A stretch of 64,000 bases of DNA from assembly GCF_026241755.1 (NCBI RefSeq), contig NZ_JAPJDA010000006.1:8454-72453 (forward strand), in the 5' to 3' direction. A program made the position numbers and the translations under genes. Positions within the stretch are counted from its first letter, which is position 1. Each line of letters begins with the position of its first letter. Shown here in pieces: positions 24,611-33,037 of this stretch. This DNA is from Salinimicrobium profundisediminis (GTDB lineage: Bacteria; Bacteroidota; Bacteroidia; Flavobacteriales; Flavobacteriaceae). The notes under the pieces were generated by a model. That model saw only the letters and a list, made by a program, of their open reading frames with translations, made no database searches and was not told where the DNA came from.

Positions 24611-25006
24611 ATGGGAAAAGTGGAGCGATTTGAGGATCTGGAAGTTTGGAAGCTGGCTCGTGTAATTTGTCAGAAGATAGAAACTTTATTTCAGGAAACG
24701 GGTTTAGGGAAAAACTATTCACTCAGAAATCAAATGGAACGTAGTTCAGGTTCTATAATGGACAATATTGCTGAAGGTTTCGGAAGAGGAGGTAATCAAG
24801 AATTTATAAACTTTCTAAGTTATTCGAAAGGATCTACTACCGAACTAAAATCCCAACTTTATAGAGCATTAGATAAAAAGCTGATTTCCCAAGAACAGTT
24901 TGACAATCTCGGAGCCGATTGCACTCAAGCCGATAATCGTATAGGTGCATTCATGGCATACCTCCGGAAATCGGATATGCGAGGAATAAAGTTCAAGAAG
25001 ACTTAA
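24611..25006 (+). CDS. S23-type four-helix-bundle protein
   Basis: 131 residues, all helical. The S23/IVS family pattern is clear: FEDLEVWKLARVICQKIETL, then LRNQMERSSGSIMDNIAEGF and GRGGNQEFINFLSYSKGSTT with ELKSQLYRALD. These pentameric bundles were first seen in intervening sequences of 23S rRNA genes, but free chromosomal copies are common in Bacteroidetes and have no assigned function. It lies between the autokinase and gmd, in the operon direction. A second diverged copy occurs at 30890-31252. Confidence 0.9.
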   Translation: MGKVERFEDLEVWKLARVICQKIETLFQETGLGKNYSLRNQMERSSGSIMDNIAEGFGRGGNQEFINFLSYSKGSTTELKSQLYRALDKKLISQEQFDNLGADCTQADNRIGAFMAYLRKSDMRGIKFKKT

Positions 25007-25061
25007 CCATAAACCATAGACTACAAACAATAAACAACAGCTTATTCCGTAAATAATTGAA

Positions 25062-26222
25062 TTGCAAAACACTTTAAAGAAAAGAGCTATCAATAAAGAA
25101 CCCCGACAAAAAACCGCCCTCATAACCGGCATCACAGGCCAGGATGGTGCTTATTTGGCCGAATTCCTCCTGGAGAAAGGATATGTGGTGCATGGGATCA
25201 AAAGGAGGTCTAGCCTTTTTAATACAGAAAGGGTAGATCACCTGTATCAGGATCCGCACGAGAAAGATATCAGGTTTAAACTTCATTATGGAGATTTGAG
25301 TGATTCTATGAATCTCACGAGGATCATTCAGGAAGTGCAGCCCGATGAAATATACAATCTTGGAGCTATGTCTCATGTGAAGGTGAGCTTTGACACCCCT
25401 GAATATACTGCTAATGTCGACGGATTAGGGACTCTTAGGATTTTAGAGGCGGTAAGGCTTCTTGGCCTCACTAAGAAAACAAAGATCTATCAGGCTTCAA
25501 CTTCAGAGTTGTATGGACTGGTACAGCAGGTGCCGCAAAACGAAAACACCCCTTTCTATCCGCGAAGCCCTTATGGCGTTGCGAAATTGTATGCCTACTG
25601 GATAACAATTAATTACCGGGAGGCTTATAAGATGTTTGCATGTAATGGAATTCTATTCAACCATGAATCTCCGTTAAGGGGAGAAACTTTTGTCACCCGT
25701 AAAATAACTCGTGCCGTTGCCCGTATTGCCCTGGGAATGCAGGAAAATTTCTTTTTAGGAAATCTTAATGCTGAAAGAGATTGGGGGCACGCAAAAGATT
25801 ATGTGGAAGCTATGTGGCTCATGCTGCAACAGGATCAGCCGGATGATTATGTGATCGCCACTGGAAAAACCACTTCAGTAAGAGAACTGGTGCGTATGGC
25901 CTTTGCCTGTGTTGGAATTACTGTGGAATTTTTGGGTGCCGGAATTGAAGAAGTTGCAAAAGTGATAAAGTGCGAAAATCCCGATTACCAGATAGCATCG
26001 GGAGCTACAGTACTTCAGGTAGATCCTAAATACCATCGCCCCACCGAAGTCGATCAGCTTATTGGAGACGCTTCAAAATGTAAAGAAAAGTTGGGCTGGA
26101 CGCCGAAGTATGATTTAAAAGATCTGGTGCAGGAAATGATGGAAGCCGATGTGAACCTCTTCCGTAAAGAAAAATATTTAAGAGAAGGAGGGCATAAGAC
26201 ATTAGATTATAATGGAGAGTAG
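25062..26222 (+). CDS. gmd: GDP-mannose 4,6-dehydratase
   Basis: 386 residues from TTG 25062. Converts GDP-D-mannose to GDP-4-keto-6-deoxymannose, the first step to GDP-L-fucose. NAD(P) site [35 protein letters not shown], the catalytic [10 protein letters not shown] with the [12 protein letters not shown] Tyr-Lys pair, and the family block [20 protein letters not shown] are all present. The next gene is fcl, 37 bp downstream. The spacer before gmd is a short AAACAATAAACAAC-type repeat tract. Confidence 0.97.
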   Translation: MQNTLKKRAINKEPRQKTALITGITGQDGAYLAEFLLEKGYVVHGIKRRSSLFNTERVDHLYQDPHEKDIRFKLHYGDLSDSMNLTRIIQEVQPDEIYNLGAMSHVKVSFDTPEYTANVDGLGTLRILEAVRLLGLTKKTKIYQASTSELYGLVQQVPQNENTPFYPRSPYGVAKLYAYWITINYREAYKMFACNGILFNHESPLRGETFVTRKITRAVARIALGMQENFFLGNLNAERDWGHAKDYVEAMWLMLQQDQPDDYVIATGKTTSVRELVRMAFACVGITVEFLGAGIEEVAKVIKCENPDYQIASGATVLQVDPKYHRPTEVDQLIGDASKCKEKLGWTPKYDLKDLVQEMMEADVNLFRKEKYLREGGHKTLDYNGE

Positions 26223-26259
26223 TTCGTAGTCTATGGACGTTAGACGGTAGATTTTAGAA

Positions 26260-27183
26260 ATGGAGAAAGATTCAAAAATATATGTTGCAGGACACACCGG
26301 AATGGTGGGTTCGGCGTTACTGCGGAAGCTGGAAAAGGAGGGTTTCAAAAATGTCATTTTTCGCACCTCTTCCCAACTCGACCTCACAAACCAGGAAGCG
26401 GTAAAAAACTTCTTTAAAGAGGAGAAACCTGATTATGTCTTTCTGGCAGCGGCAAAAGTAGGGGGTATTATGGCCAATAATACTTACAGAGCTGATTTTT
26501 TGTATGAAAACCTGATGATCCAGAATAATGTCATCCACCAGAGCTATTTAAATGGTGTCAAAAAGCTCCTTTTTTTCGCTTCTTCCTGTATTTATCCTAA
26601 AATGTCACCCCAGCCCATAAAAGAAGACTACCTGCTCACAGGAAAACTCGAAGATACCAATGAGCCTTATGCCATTGCAAAAATTGCCGGGCTAAAAATG
26701 TGCGAGAATTACAATCGGCAGTACGGTTGTGATTTTATTTCAGTAATGCCTACAAATCTATATGGTCCCAATGATAACTATGATCCTGAGACTTCTCATG
26801 TGCTTCCGGCTTTACTTCGGAAGTTTCATGAGGCAAAAGTAGAAGATAAAGTTTCCGTAGAAGTATGGGGAAGCGGGGAGCCGAAAAGGGAATTTTTACA
26901 TGTAGACGATCTTGCTGCTGCCTGCCTGCACCTCATGAATACTTACAGCGGAAATGTTAGCGTAAACATTGGGACAGGAGAAGATTTATCTATTAAAGAA
27001 CTTGCAGAAATGATAAAAGACATTTCAGGTTACTCTGGAGCGATTACCTGGAATAGATCTAAACCCGATGGTACGCCCCGAAAGCTGTTGGATGTAAGCC
27101 TGATTCACAACCTTGGCTGGAGGCATAAAATTGGTCTGGAAGAAGGTCTTGCAAAAGTTTATGAGGAGGAATTTTTGATGTAG
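26260..27183 (+). CDS. fcl: GDP-L-fucose synthase
   Basis: 307 residues. Epimerase/reductase that completes GDP-L-fucose. NADP site [38 protein letters not shown], the catalytic [20 protein letters not shown], and [16 protein letters not shown] with the Tyr-Lys pair. The N-terminal strand [15 protein letters not shown] is encoded by a copy of the dispersed palindrome plus its CACCTCTT flank (26347-26371). Follows gmd in the same operon; fucose is probably a component of the exported polysaccharide. Confidence 0.97.
   Translation: MEKDSKIYVAGHTGMVGSALLRKLEKEGFKNVIFRTSSQLDLTNQEAVKNFFKEEKPDYVFLAAAKVGGIMANNTYRADFLYENLMIQNNVIHQSYLNGVKKLLFFASSCIYPKMSPQPIKEDYLLTGKLEDTNEPYAIAKIAGLKMCENYNRQYGCDFISVMPTNLYGPNDNYDPETSHVLPALLRKFHEAKVEDKVSVEVWGSGEPKREFLHVDDLAAACLHLMNTYSGNVSVNIGTGEDLSIKELAEMIKDISGYSGAITWNRSKPDGTPRKLLDVSLIHNLGWRHKIGLEEGLAKVYEEEFLM
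26347..26361. repeat. Dispersed palindrome AAAAATGTCATTTTT inside fcl
   Basis: Perfect copy within the coding sequence, followed by CGCACCTCTTCC, matching the flank CAGCACCTCTTCC seen at 416-445. It encodes Lys-Asn-Val-Ile-Phe. Confidence 0.8.
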
Positions 27184-27300
27184 TGGAGAGAGGCAACCAA
27201 CTAATGACTACCCACAATCGACTATAGACTACCGGCTACAGACAAATCCTATCCGCCTCAAATGAAATAATTCTCCATCTTATCCGTTAGATAAATGCAA
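27184..27300. repeat. Heptamer-like tract after fcl
   Basis: Text such as GACTATAGACTACCGGCTAC with 7-bp spacing of CTA-words (about 27205-27243). Related text occurs at 25005-25040 and 26220-26250 between the operon genes. Confidence 0.6.
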
Positions 27301-27365
27301 ATTTATTGGGGTATAAAAAAAATTCCTTTTTATTTGTAAACAAATTGACGCATATTCCAAATCTT

Positions 27366-28040
27366 ATGAAAAAATATCTTTTAGGCCTGTTTTTTATCTT
27401 GACCACAGTTTCAATATGCTTTTCTCAAGAATTGAGTTATGGCCTAAAAGCCGGAGTTAATCATCCTATGGGTGGTGAGATTGTAGGGTTACAAAACAAC
27501 TATGCATTCCAGAAGAATACTTCTGAGGCTGAGGGGAATCTTGGCTTTCATGGAGGTATCTTTTTACAGGTTGATTTTGGTAAGTTTTTTGTCCGGCCCG
27601 AGGTAGTTTATACTTCATTAGATACAGAATTCACTTTTATAGAAGAAACTTCAATCTATTCTGTTCAAAAATTTGATATTCCTTTATTAGTAGGTTATAA
27701 TATTTGGGGACCAATTGATATTTATGCCGGACCTGTGTATTCGAATATACTGGATGCTACTTTGGAGGGGGAAGAATTCCTGAACCCAATTGTTGTTCAA
27801 GACACACCAATAAATGCTCAGGCTGGCGTGAAGGTTGAATTTGGAAGGTTTGGATTGGATCTACGATATGAAAGATCTTTGTCTTCGGCTGAGCTTCAGC
27901 GTTTAGATTTTGGTGAAGGTTATAATGAAATCAATGAAGCAGAATTCACAGATTCCAGGCTAAATCAAATAATTGTGGGAGTGATCTTCAAAATTGGAGG
28001 TCCAGGACTAAACGAAAGACGACGAAGGGCTTGTTACTAA
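27366..28040 (+). CDS. Outer-membrane beta-barrel protein (PorT-like)
   Basis: 224 residues from ATG 27366 (an in-frame ATG sixty bases upstream would add a polar extension before the signal peptide). Signal peptide MKKYLLGLFFILTTVSICFS then QELSYGLKAGVNHP, the usual start of the small PorT/OmpA-like eight-stranded barrels of Bacteroidetes. Alternating aromatic strands follow (KFFVRPEVVYTSL, FGLDLRYERSLSS, NQIIVGVIFKIGG). Role in the polysaccharide locus is unclear; it follows fcl after a 180-bp gap of repeat-like DNA and may be separate. Confidence 0.85.
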   Translation: MKKYLLGLFFILTTVSICFSQELSYGLKAGVNHPMGGEIVGLQNNYAFQKNTSEAEGNLGFHGGIFLQVDFGKFFVRPEVVYTSLDTEFTFIEETSIYSVQKFDIPLLVGYNIWGPIDIYAGPVYSNILDATLEGEEFLNPIVVQDTPINAQAGVKVEFGRFGLDLRYERSLSSAELQRLDFGEGYNEINEAEFTDSRLNQIIVGVIFKIGGPGLNERRRRACY

Positions 28041-28106
28041 AAAGAACTTTTGAAAGTTAGCTAGTCGCACCTGTCCTCAGTATCATTATATTTTATCGTT
28101 AATTAG

Positions 28107-29807
28107 TTATAGAAGTAATGCTGTGTTCACCCATTGCCACACATGGAAGCTACTCGTGTTATCTCCTGCCAGATACTTTTTCCATTCTTTCTGAATTTTT
28201 TCGTGATCAAACCAATCTGTTGCTGAAGTATTTTTAAGGTGAAGCAATTTCTCTTCCACAAATGCTTTAAGTTCCTGACTTAACCATTCCCGCTGGGGAG
28301 TTTGGAGAGGACGTTTTGGAGCATAAGAGATAGTAGAGGGAACTAGCGGTTTTAGGATCTCGCGGAGCATATATTTTCCAACTCCATTCTTAATTTTATA
28401 ACCCTCTGGTTGTGCAAAAGCGAGTTCGACGAGGCGATAATCAAGAAAAGGCTCCCGAAGTTCAGTGCTATAGGTCATGGAAACCCTGTCATTGAATCGC
28501 AGCGCTCGTGGGAGTTTGGTATAAAAAAGATCCCGAAACTGCAGATTCTGCAGTCTGTTGTCGAACGGTTCTGGATATTCTGTCTTTTGTGCCAAAGCGG
28601 CAAATTCGGGATTTAGCACATGCGTTCGGAAAGGAGAATTTTGTCCGGTGCCCTGGATGATTGAGCCGGAGGTTTGATAATAGTCATACCCTGCCCATTG
28701 CTCATCCATTCCCTGCCCGTCAAGTAACACCTTTACACCGTTGGCATGAGCCTGTTCAAAAATTTTAGAATAAGCCATGGTAGGAATACCTCCAAAAGGT
28801 TCATCCTGTTGCCGACTCATTTTTATTGCATTCGTTTGAACTTCGGAAGCCGAAAAAAGTACTTTGTGAAGCGGGTTTTGTGTAGTTGAGATCATCTGTT
28901 CTACCCATGGAAGCTCATCATAACGTTCATCTCCCGTGTAAAAAGAATAAGCATTGACCTGCTGTTTATCTTCAAACATATTCACCAGTGCAAGGAGGAG
29001 GGAACTATCCACTCCGCCGCTTATGTTAAATGCTACAGGCACATCGGCACGGAAACGAAGTTTGATACTGTCTTTCAGTAGTTCGAGATATTCAGCTTTT
29101 GCTTGTTCAATAGAGCTTTCAGATCTTATATTTTGGACTCTTGAAACAAAATTATACCACTTTTCAAGCTTTAGCCGACCTTCAGAATATTCCAGCAAAT
29201 ATCCACCCGGTAATTGTTTGATGTTACTGTAAAAAGCCTCTTCCGGCATACCGTAGGAGCCATAGCTAAAATAATTTGCCCAGACCTTTAGGTTTGGTGG
29301 GGTGTCAAAAATGACATTTTTGAGTGTCTTTATTTCACTGCTGAAGTAGAGGTTTTTATCAGCTTCAGAATAATAAAAAGGTTTCACTCCAAACCTATCC
29401 CGTGCAGCAAAAAGCTTTTTTTCCCGGCAATCCCAGATGGCAAAGGAAAACATTCCGTTAAATCTATTAAGGCATTCTTTTCCCCAGTAGATAAAAGCTG
29501 CCAGCAGTACTTCAGTATCCGACGAGGTTTTAAAATTGTAATGCGGTTTTAATTCCTCTTTCAGCTCTTTATAATTATAAATTTCCCCGTTAAAACTCAA
29601 ATAATATCTACCGGAATTATCTATAAAGGGTTCATTGGCATCGGGGGAAAGATCAATAATGGAAAGCCGGTTGTGGCCTATGGCTGCAAAACCCGGATCG
29701 AAGTATGTGCCGGTGTGATCAGGGCCACGGTGATGTTGTGCCTGAAGCATTTTTTGAAGTTCTGCTTCAGAAGGGTTTGGGCCAATGATTCCTGCAATTC
29801 CACACAT
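28107..29807 (-). CDS. asnB: Asparagine synthase (glutamine-hydrolysing)
   Basis: 566 residues. N-terminal class II amidotransferase with Cys2 nucleophile (MCGIAGIIG), RGPDHTGTYF and SFNGEIYNYKELKEEL; C-terminal synthase domain with the PP-loop FNISGGVDSSLLLALVNMF and LDGQGMDEQWAGYDYY. Makes asparagine, but in polysaccharide loci such proteins often amidate sugar acids (for example WbpS-like enzymes), which fits this setting; which reaction applies cannot be told from sequence. A dispersed palindrome lies within the gene (29307-29321). A TAGCTTTG promoter element precedes it, and it runs opposite to the gmd/fcl operon. Confidence 0.93.
   Translation of the reverse strand: MCGIAGIIGPNPSEAELQKMLQAQHHRGPDHTGTYFDPGFAAIGHNRLSIIDLSPDANEPFIDNSGRYYLSFNGEIYNYKELKEELKPHYNFKTSSDTEVLLAAFIYWGKECLNRFNGMFSFAIWDCREKKLFAARDRFGVKPFYYSEADKNLYFSSEIKTLKNVIFDTPPNLKVWANYFSYGSYGMPEEAFYSNIKQLPGGYLLEYSEGRLKLEKWYNFVSRVQNIRSESSIEQAKAEYLELLKDSIKLRFRADVPVAFNISGGVDSSLLLALVNMFEDKQQVNAYSFYTGDERYDELPWVEQMISTTQNPLHKVLFSASEVQTNAIKMSRQQDEPFGGIPTMAYSKIFEQAHANGVKVLLDGQGMDEQWAGYDYYQTSGSIIQGTGQNSPFRTHVLNPEFAALAQKTEYPEPFDNRLQNLQFRDLFYTKLPRALRFNDRVSMTYSTELREPFLDYRLVELAFAQPEGYKIKNGVGKYMLREILKPLVPSTISYAPKRPLQTPQREWLSQELKAFVEEKLLHLKNTSATDWFDHEKIQKEWKKYLAGDNTSSFHVWQWVNTALLL
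29307..29321. repeat. Dispersed palindrome AAAAATGACATTTTT inside asnB
   Basis: Perfect copy inside the coding sequence. On the coding strand AAAAATGTCATTTTT is followed by GACACCCCACC and encodes Lys-Asn-Val-Ile-Phe, as in fcl. Confidence 0.8.
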
Positions 29808-29848
29808 TAGCTATTGTATATAGTATAATGAATATTGTATAATTTTTT

Positions 29849-29856
29849 CAAAGCTA
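29849..29856 (-). promoter_or_regulatory. Bacteroidetes promoter for asnB
   Basis: On the minus strand TAGCTTTG fits TAnnTTTG, with a TTG 17 bp upstream as a possible -33 element, about 40 nt before the asnB ATG. Confidence 0.45.
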
Positions 29857-29931
29857 TAAAAAGCACCAATAAACAAGCACCAAATTCCAATTTAGTGTTG
29901 TATTTGGTATAACAATAAGAAATATACGCAA

Positions 29932-29996
29932 CCGTTTTTGGTTTTGCCCCTCACCCTAAAGCCCGCCTGCGGCCGGCAGGGGAGCCCACAAACGGG
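29932..29996. repeat. CCGTTTTTGG hairpin repeat, copy 1
   Basis: Left arm CCGTTTTTGG (29932-29941) and right arm CCACAAACGG near 29986-29995 with one mismatch, flanking TTTTGCCCCTCACCCTAAAG and an inner GCCTGC/GCAGG-type hairpin. A second copy is at 33766-33810. Confidence 0.75.
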
Positions 29997-30065
29997 TTCA
30001 GAAAATTTAGAACAACAAACAATAAACTAAAAACAACAAACCAATAGTAAACGCTAACAGCCTAC
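29997..30065. repeat. AAACAACAAACAATAAAC-type repeat tract downstream of neuA
   Basis: AACAACAAACAATAAACTAA with further AACAACAAACC text; a 7-bp word pattern in the gap between neuA and the asnB promoter. A CGGTTAGCGGTTAGCGG tract lies on the other side of neuA (30787-30806). Confidence 0.6.
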
Positions 30066-30084
30066 GGAAAAATCTGATAATCGT

Positions 30085-30783
30085 TTATTGTTCCCTGAAA
30101 ATTGTCAGAAGCCTCTCGGCTTTCTCCCAATCTGCCGGCGTATCAATATTTACATGCGGATCTCCGGTAGTGTCAATGAAACCTATCTTATTTCCGTAAA
30201 GGGAATTTTGTTTCTGAAGAACCTCTGTTTTTGTTATATAAATTGCACCATCACGATGATAGGCCTTAGGCAGGTCCTGCCTTCGGGAAATAATCTCTTT
30301 CTCTCCGGTAGCAATTGCTAATTGTCCATTGTTTTGTTCAAAGATCCAGTGCGGATTGAATTCTGCAGGCACTTCCCGAACAGAGATCAAGGAATCGAAT
30401 TTCCCTTTAGAAAATTGCTCTATGGCTGCATCTATCAATCCATTTCTACGCAAGGGAGAAGTCACCTGCAGCAGACAAACTGCATCAAAATTTTGCCCTT
30501 TTTGAGCAAAGAAGTTCAGTGCGTGTTGAATAACTTCCAGAGAAGAAGTACCATCGGCTGCCAGGGCTGCAGGTCTGATGAAAGGAACTTCCAGTCCAAT
30601 TTCTTTAGCGATCCGAATGATCTCAGGATCATCTGAACTCAGGATCACACTGGATAGCAGGGTTGAGTTTTTGGCTGCCTCATAAGTGTACTGCAGCAAA
30701 GGTTTTCCGTCGAGAGATTTAATATTCTTTCCGGGTATTCCTTTACTGCCGCCGCGGGCGGGAATGAGTCCAAGGATTTTCAT
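30085..30783 (-). CDS. neuA: Acylneuraminate (nonulosonate) cytidylyltransferase
   Basis: 232 residues. Activates a nonulosonic acid (sialic or related) to its CMP form. Nucleotide-binding N-terminus LGLIPARGGSKGIPGKNIKS, then SSVILSSDDPEIIRIA, LLQVTSPLRRNGLIDAAIEQ, and C-terminal YHRDGAIYITKTEVL with FIDTTGDPHVNIDTPADWEK are typical. Together with neuC and neuB in this window it makes a complete UDP-GlcNAc to CMP-sialic acid route. Similar enzymes act on legionaminic or pseudaminic acid; no dehydratase or aminotransferase for those pathways is present here, so the NeuA reading is favoured but not proven. Confidence 0.93.
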   Translation of the reverse strand: MKILGLIPARGGSKGIPGKNIKSLDGKPLLQYTYEAAKNSTLLSSVILSSDDPEIIRIAKEIGLEVPFIRPAALAADGTSSLEVIQHALNFFAQKGQNFDAVCLLQVTSPLRRNGLIDAAIEQFSKGKFDSLISVREVPAEFNPHWIFEQNNGQLAIATGEKEIISRRQDLPKAYHRDGAIYITKTEVLQKQNSLYGNKIGFIDTTGDPHVNIDTPADWEKAERLLTIFREQ

Positions 30784-30889
30784 TTTTCGGTTAGCGGTTA
30801 GCGGTTATCAGTTTGTCAGGTCGGGTTATTGATTTATGAAGTCGTAAAATTAACCGATAACTCAGTATCTGACAGCCTGAAACAGAAGA

Positions 30890-31252
30890 TCATGTTTTCC
30901 AGTTCTTTTCGACATAAAGCATAAAAGAAAATATTTTCCCTCCTAAAAGATCATATTTCTTTATTAGTTCAAGGGTTCCCTCCAGTTTATATAATTCATT
31001 GATCATTTCCAGTTGGGAAATGCATTCCAACAATGACGCATGAGCATAGGTGAGAAATTTTAGAAAATCCTGTTTGTATACTTTTCGACCATATCCCTCA
31101 ACAATAGCATCCTTAATACTTTTTGAGGATCTTCTTACTTGACTTCCCTGTTCATATAATTCAAACTTCGGCAACTTTAAGGAAAGCTTATGGACTTCAA
31201 TAGCATATTCAAAAGCTAAATTGTAAATATCAAGATCCTTGTGGCTTTTCAT
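30890..31252 (-). CDS. S23-type four-helix-bundle protein (second copy)
   Basis: 120 residues, helical: HKDLDIYNLAFEYAIEVHKL, GSQVRRSSKSIKDAIVEGYG, DFLKFLTYAHASLLECISQL. Same family as the 24611-25006 gene but strongly diverged. It is inserted between neuA and neuC on the same strand, flanked by heptamer-type repeat DNA on both sides, which suggests that this small gene and the repeats entered the locus together or that such gaps tolerate insertion. Function unknown. Confidence 0.9.
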   Translation of the reverse strand: MKSHKDLDIYNLAFEYAIEVHKLSLKLPKFELYEQGSQVRRSSKSIKDAIVEGYGRKVYKQDFLKFLTYAHASLLECISQLEMINELYKLEGTLELIKKYDLLGGKIFSFMLYVEKNWKT

Positions 31253-31284
31253 GCTTCATCATTTTCTGGATTTCACCAATTTAA

Positions 31285-31325
31285 AAAAATTCAACCGACA
31301 ACAGAGAACCGACAACTGACAACTC
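31285..31325. repeat. Heptanucleotide tract (AACCGAC / AACTGAC)
   Basis: CAACCGACAACAGAGAACCG then ACAACTGACAACTC: strict 7-bp spacing of AAC-words, between the S23 gene and the neuC stop. Confidence 0.8.
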
Positions 31326-32479
31326 TAATAAGTAATCGTCTTCGAATACGTCAATTCCACCGTAGCAAGGATCTCCGCTATTTTTTCTCCCGCATTCCCA
31401 TCTCCATAAAGTTCTGAAGAAGGATAATGTTCTCTTACAAGAGCATTTTTGGTTACCTTCAGGATCTGCTCTCTATTGTAATCTACATCTGTAACATTTT
31501 GTGCCCGGCTCCTCCTGTGTTGACGGTTTCCAATATTTACAACAGGTACTCCAAGATAGGCACATTCACGTAATCCTGCACTGGAATTCCCTATTAAAGC
31601 TTTTGCATTTTTTAGAAGTTTAAGGAAGTCGATAGGATTCATATTCTTGAAAAAGTGAATATTTCCTGGTTTTTCCAGTTCACGGAAAGATCGGATCCCG
31701 TTTGATGTGCCGTCTGATCCTGCATCTACATTAGGCCAGAACCAGAAAGTGGGATAATCAAGAACTTTAATGGCATGTAGTGTTTCCAGCACATGCTTTT
31801 TAGCTTGTTTATACTCTGTGGTTACAGGGTGCTGCATCACCACAATATAGCCCTCCTGCCAGTTTAATTCCATCCCGACTCCGCCATATTTTGCAATAGG
31901 ATTAAAATTTAGGTTTGGATTTTCACTTACCATTTTCGCAAGATCAATCGAAGGGCATCCGGTATTAATTACTTTCTCAGGTTCTTCTCCTAGTTTTATT
32001 ACACGTTCCCGTGCGTCATGGGTGCAGACGAGGTGCAGATCGGCAAGTTTTGTATTAGCATGCCTTACTTTCTCATCGATACTGCCGGTTACTTCTCCGC
32101 CCTGTATGTGAACGAGGGGAATGTTTTGATAAGATGCTGCAATGGAAGTTGCGATGGTTTCAAATCTGTCGGCAATGGTAATCACCGCATCTGGTTTTAG
32201 GTTGTAAAAGACATTAGTAAGTTCCATCACTCCCAATCCGGTGGTCTTAGCCATAGTGGTGGGATTTTCTCCCTCCAGTACCATAAATACTTTTGCAGCG
32301 ATGGGAAAACCGTCCTTTTCAATGAAATCCACGGCATTTCCGTAACGGTCCAGTAAGGCCGAACCGGCAATTACCAGTTGCAACTCCAGGTCTGGATGAT
32401 TTTGTATTGCAGTGAGTGCTGTTTTTATTCTGCTGTAGGAGGGGCGGGCAGTGACTACGACGCAGATTTTTCTTTTCAT
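31325..32479 (-). CDS. neuC: UDP-N-acetylglucosamine 2-epimerase (hydrolysing)
   Basis: 384 residues from ATG 32479; the frame is open further, but the extra N-terminus is translated repeat DNA. Converts UDP-GlcNAc to ManNAc plus UDP, committing carbon to sialic acid. Features: KICVVVTARPSYSRIKTALT, the DAVITIADRFETIATSIAAS block, PLVHIQGGEVTGSIDEKVRH, VINTGCPSIDL and the C-terminal LIGNSSAGLRECAYLGVPVV with NIGNRQHRR. The NeuC/LegG-type GGEVTGSIDE signature separates it from non-hydrolysing WecB. Belongs with neuB and neuA in this window. Confidence 0.93.
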   Translation of the reverse strand: MKRKICVVVTARPSYSRIKTALTAIQNHPDLELQLVIAGSALLDRYGNAVDFIEKDGFPIAAKVFMVLEGENPTTMAKTTGLGVMELTNVFYNLKPDAVITIADRFETIATSIAASYQNIPLVHIQGGEVTGSIDEKVRHANTKLADLHLVCTHDARERVIKLGEEPEKVINTGCPSIDLAKMVSENPNLNFNPIAKYGGVGMELNWQEGYIVVMQHPVTTEYKQAKKHVLETLHAIKVLDYPTFWFWPNVDAGSDGTSNGIRSFRELEKPGNIHFFKNMNPIDFLKLLKNAKALIGNSSAGLRECAYLGVPVVNIGNRQHRRSRAQNVTDVDYNREQILKVTKNALVREHYPSSELYGDGNAGEKIAEILATVELTYSKTITY

Positions 32480-32616
32480 TCGGTTCCCGGTTTGATGTTT
32501 TCGGTTTGGAGTAGCTAATGTAGCAAATTTGTCTGTTCTTTTTTGCATTGCATTCCTCTCCCTGTGGTCGTCGGATGCAGGCAAAAGAACCAATCCCGAA
32601 GCGTCGGGACTAGGTT

Positions 32617-32775
32617 TACGAAAATTTGTCTAAATTTTTTGTTCGGCACCTAAATTGTAGGAACTCGCGGGAAAAAGAACAGTAAAAGAGAAAAAGCAGC
32701 TTAGCTCAAACAGCCTAAAATTTCACCCCCGATAGCTATCGGGGTTCACTTCAAATTTTACGACAAATTTTCGTA
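32617..32775. mobile_element. MITE-like element with 14-bp terminal inverted repeats (candidate)
   Basis: Arms TACGAAAATTTGTC (32617-32630) and GACAAATTTTCGTA (32762-32775) are perfect; similarity continues inward with a gap (TAAATTT / AAATTTTA). No coding capacity in the 159 bp. It contains the palindrome CCCCGATAGCTATCGGGG at 32727-32744. No clear target-site duplication could be seen. Confidence 0.45.
32727..32744. repeat. 18-bp perfect palindrome CCCCGATAGCTATCGGGG
   Basis: Fully self-complementary. Similar palindromes are frequently iterated in Flavobacteriia genomes (general knowledge); only one copy is in this window, with a related TCCCGA...TCGGGA hairpin at 32594-32609. Confidence 0.8.
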
Positions 32776-33014
32776 GGCCGTTTTAAACTTAAACTATCCA
32801 TAGTTAAACAGTAAAAAGTAAAATCTGCTAATAAAAAACATAGTGCCTGTCAGTCTGAGCCTCCTTATATGCCCGGCAGGGCAGAGAAGGAGAAGGTCGA
32901 AGACGACAGGAGTTATTATAAATTCCCAATCCAACAAACGATAAAGTAAAAACTCTCCATTTCCTACTTCCCATTTCCCGCTCTCCACCATTTTTCCGAA
33001 ATTCGAAATTTTCT

Positions 33015-33022
33015 TATATTTG
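33015..33022 (+). promoter_or_regulatory. Bacteroidetes -7 promoter element for the kinase-like gene
   Basis: TATATTTG is an exact TAnnTTTG match. A transcript starting about seven bases later would begin upstream of TTG 33038 but downstream of the alternative TTG 33020, which supports the later start. Confidence 0.5.
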
Positions 33023-33037
33023 TCAAAGCAATATCAT

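Larger units (their letters stand above)
32480..33037. other. Repeat-rich intergenic region between neuC and the kinase gene
   Basis: No gene recognised in about 560 bp. It contains heptamer-like DNA next to neuC (CGGTTCCCGGTTTGATG), palindrome TCCCGA/TCGGGA (32594-32609), a MITE-like inverted repeat (32617-32775), an 18-bp palindrome (32727-32744), a GTCAGTCTGAGC...AGACGACAGG element (about 32846-32910) and a promoter at 33015. Confidence 0.7.

Noticed and set aside
24611-25006. 23S rRNA intervening sequence
   Set aside because: The S23 gene is within a polysaccharide operon and no rRNA sequence surrounds it.
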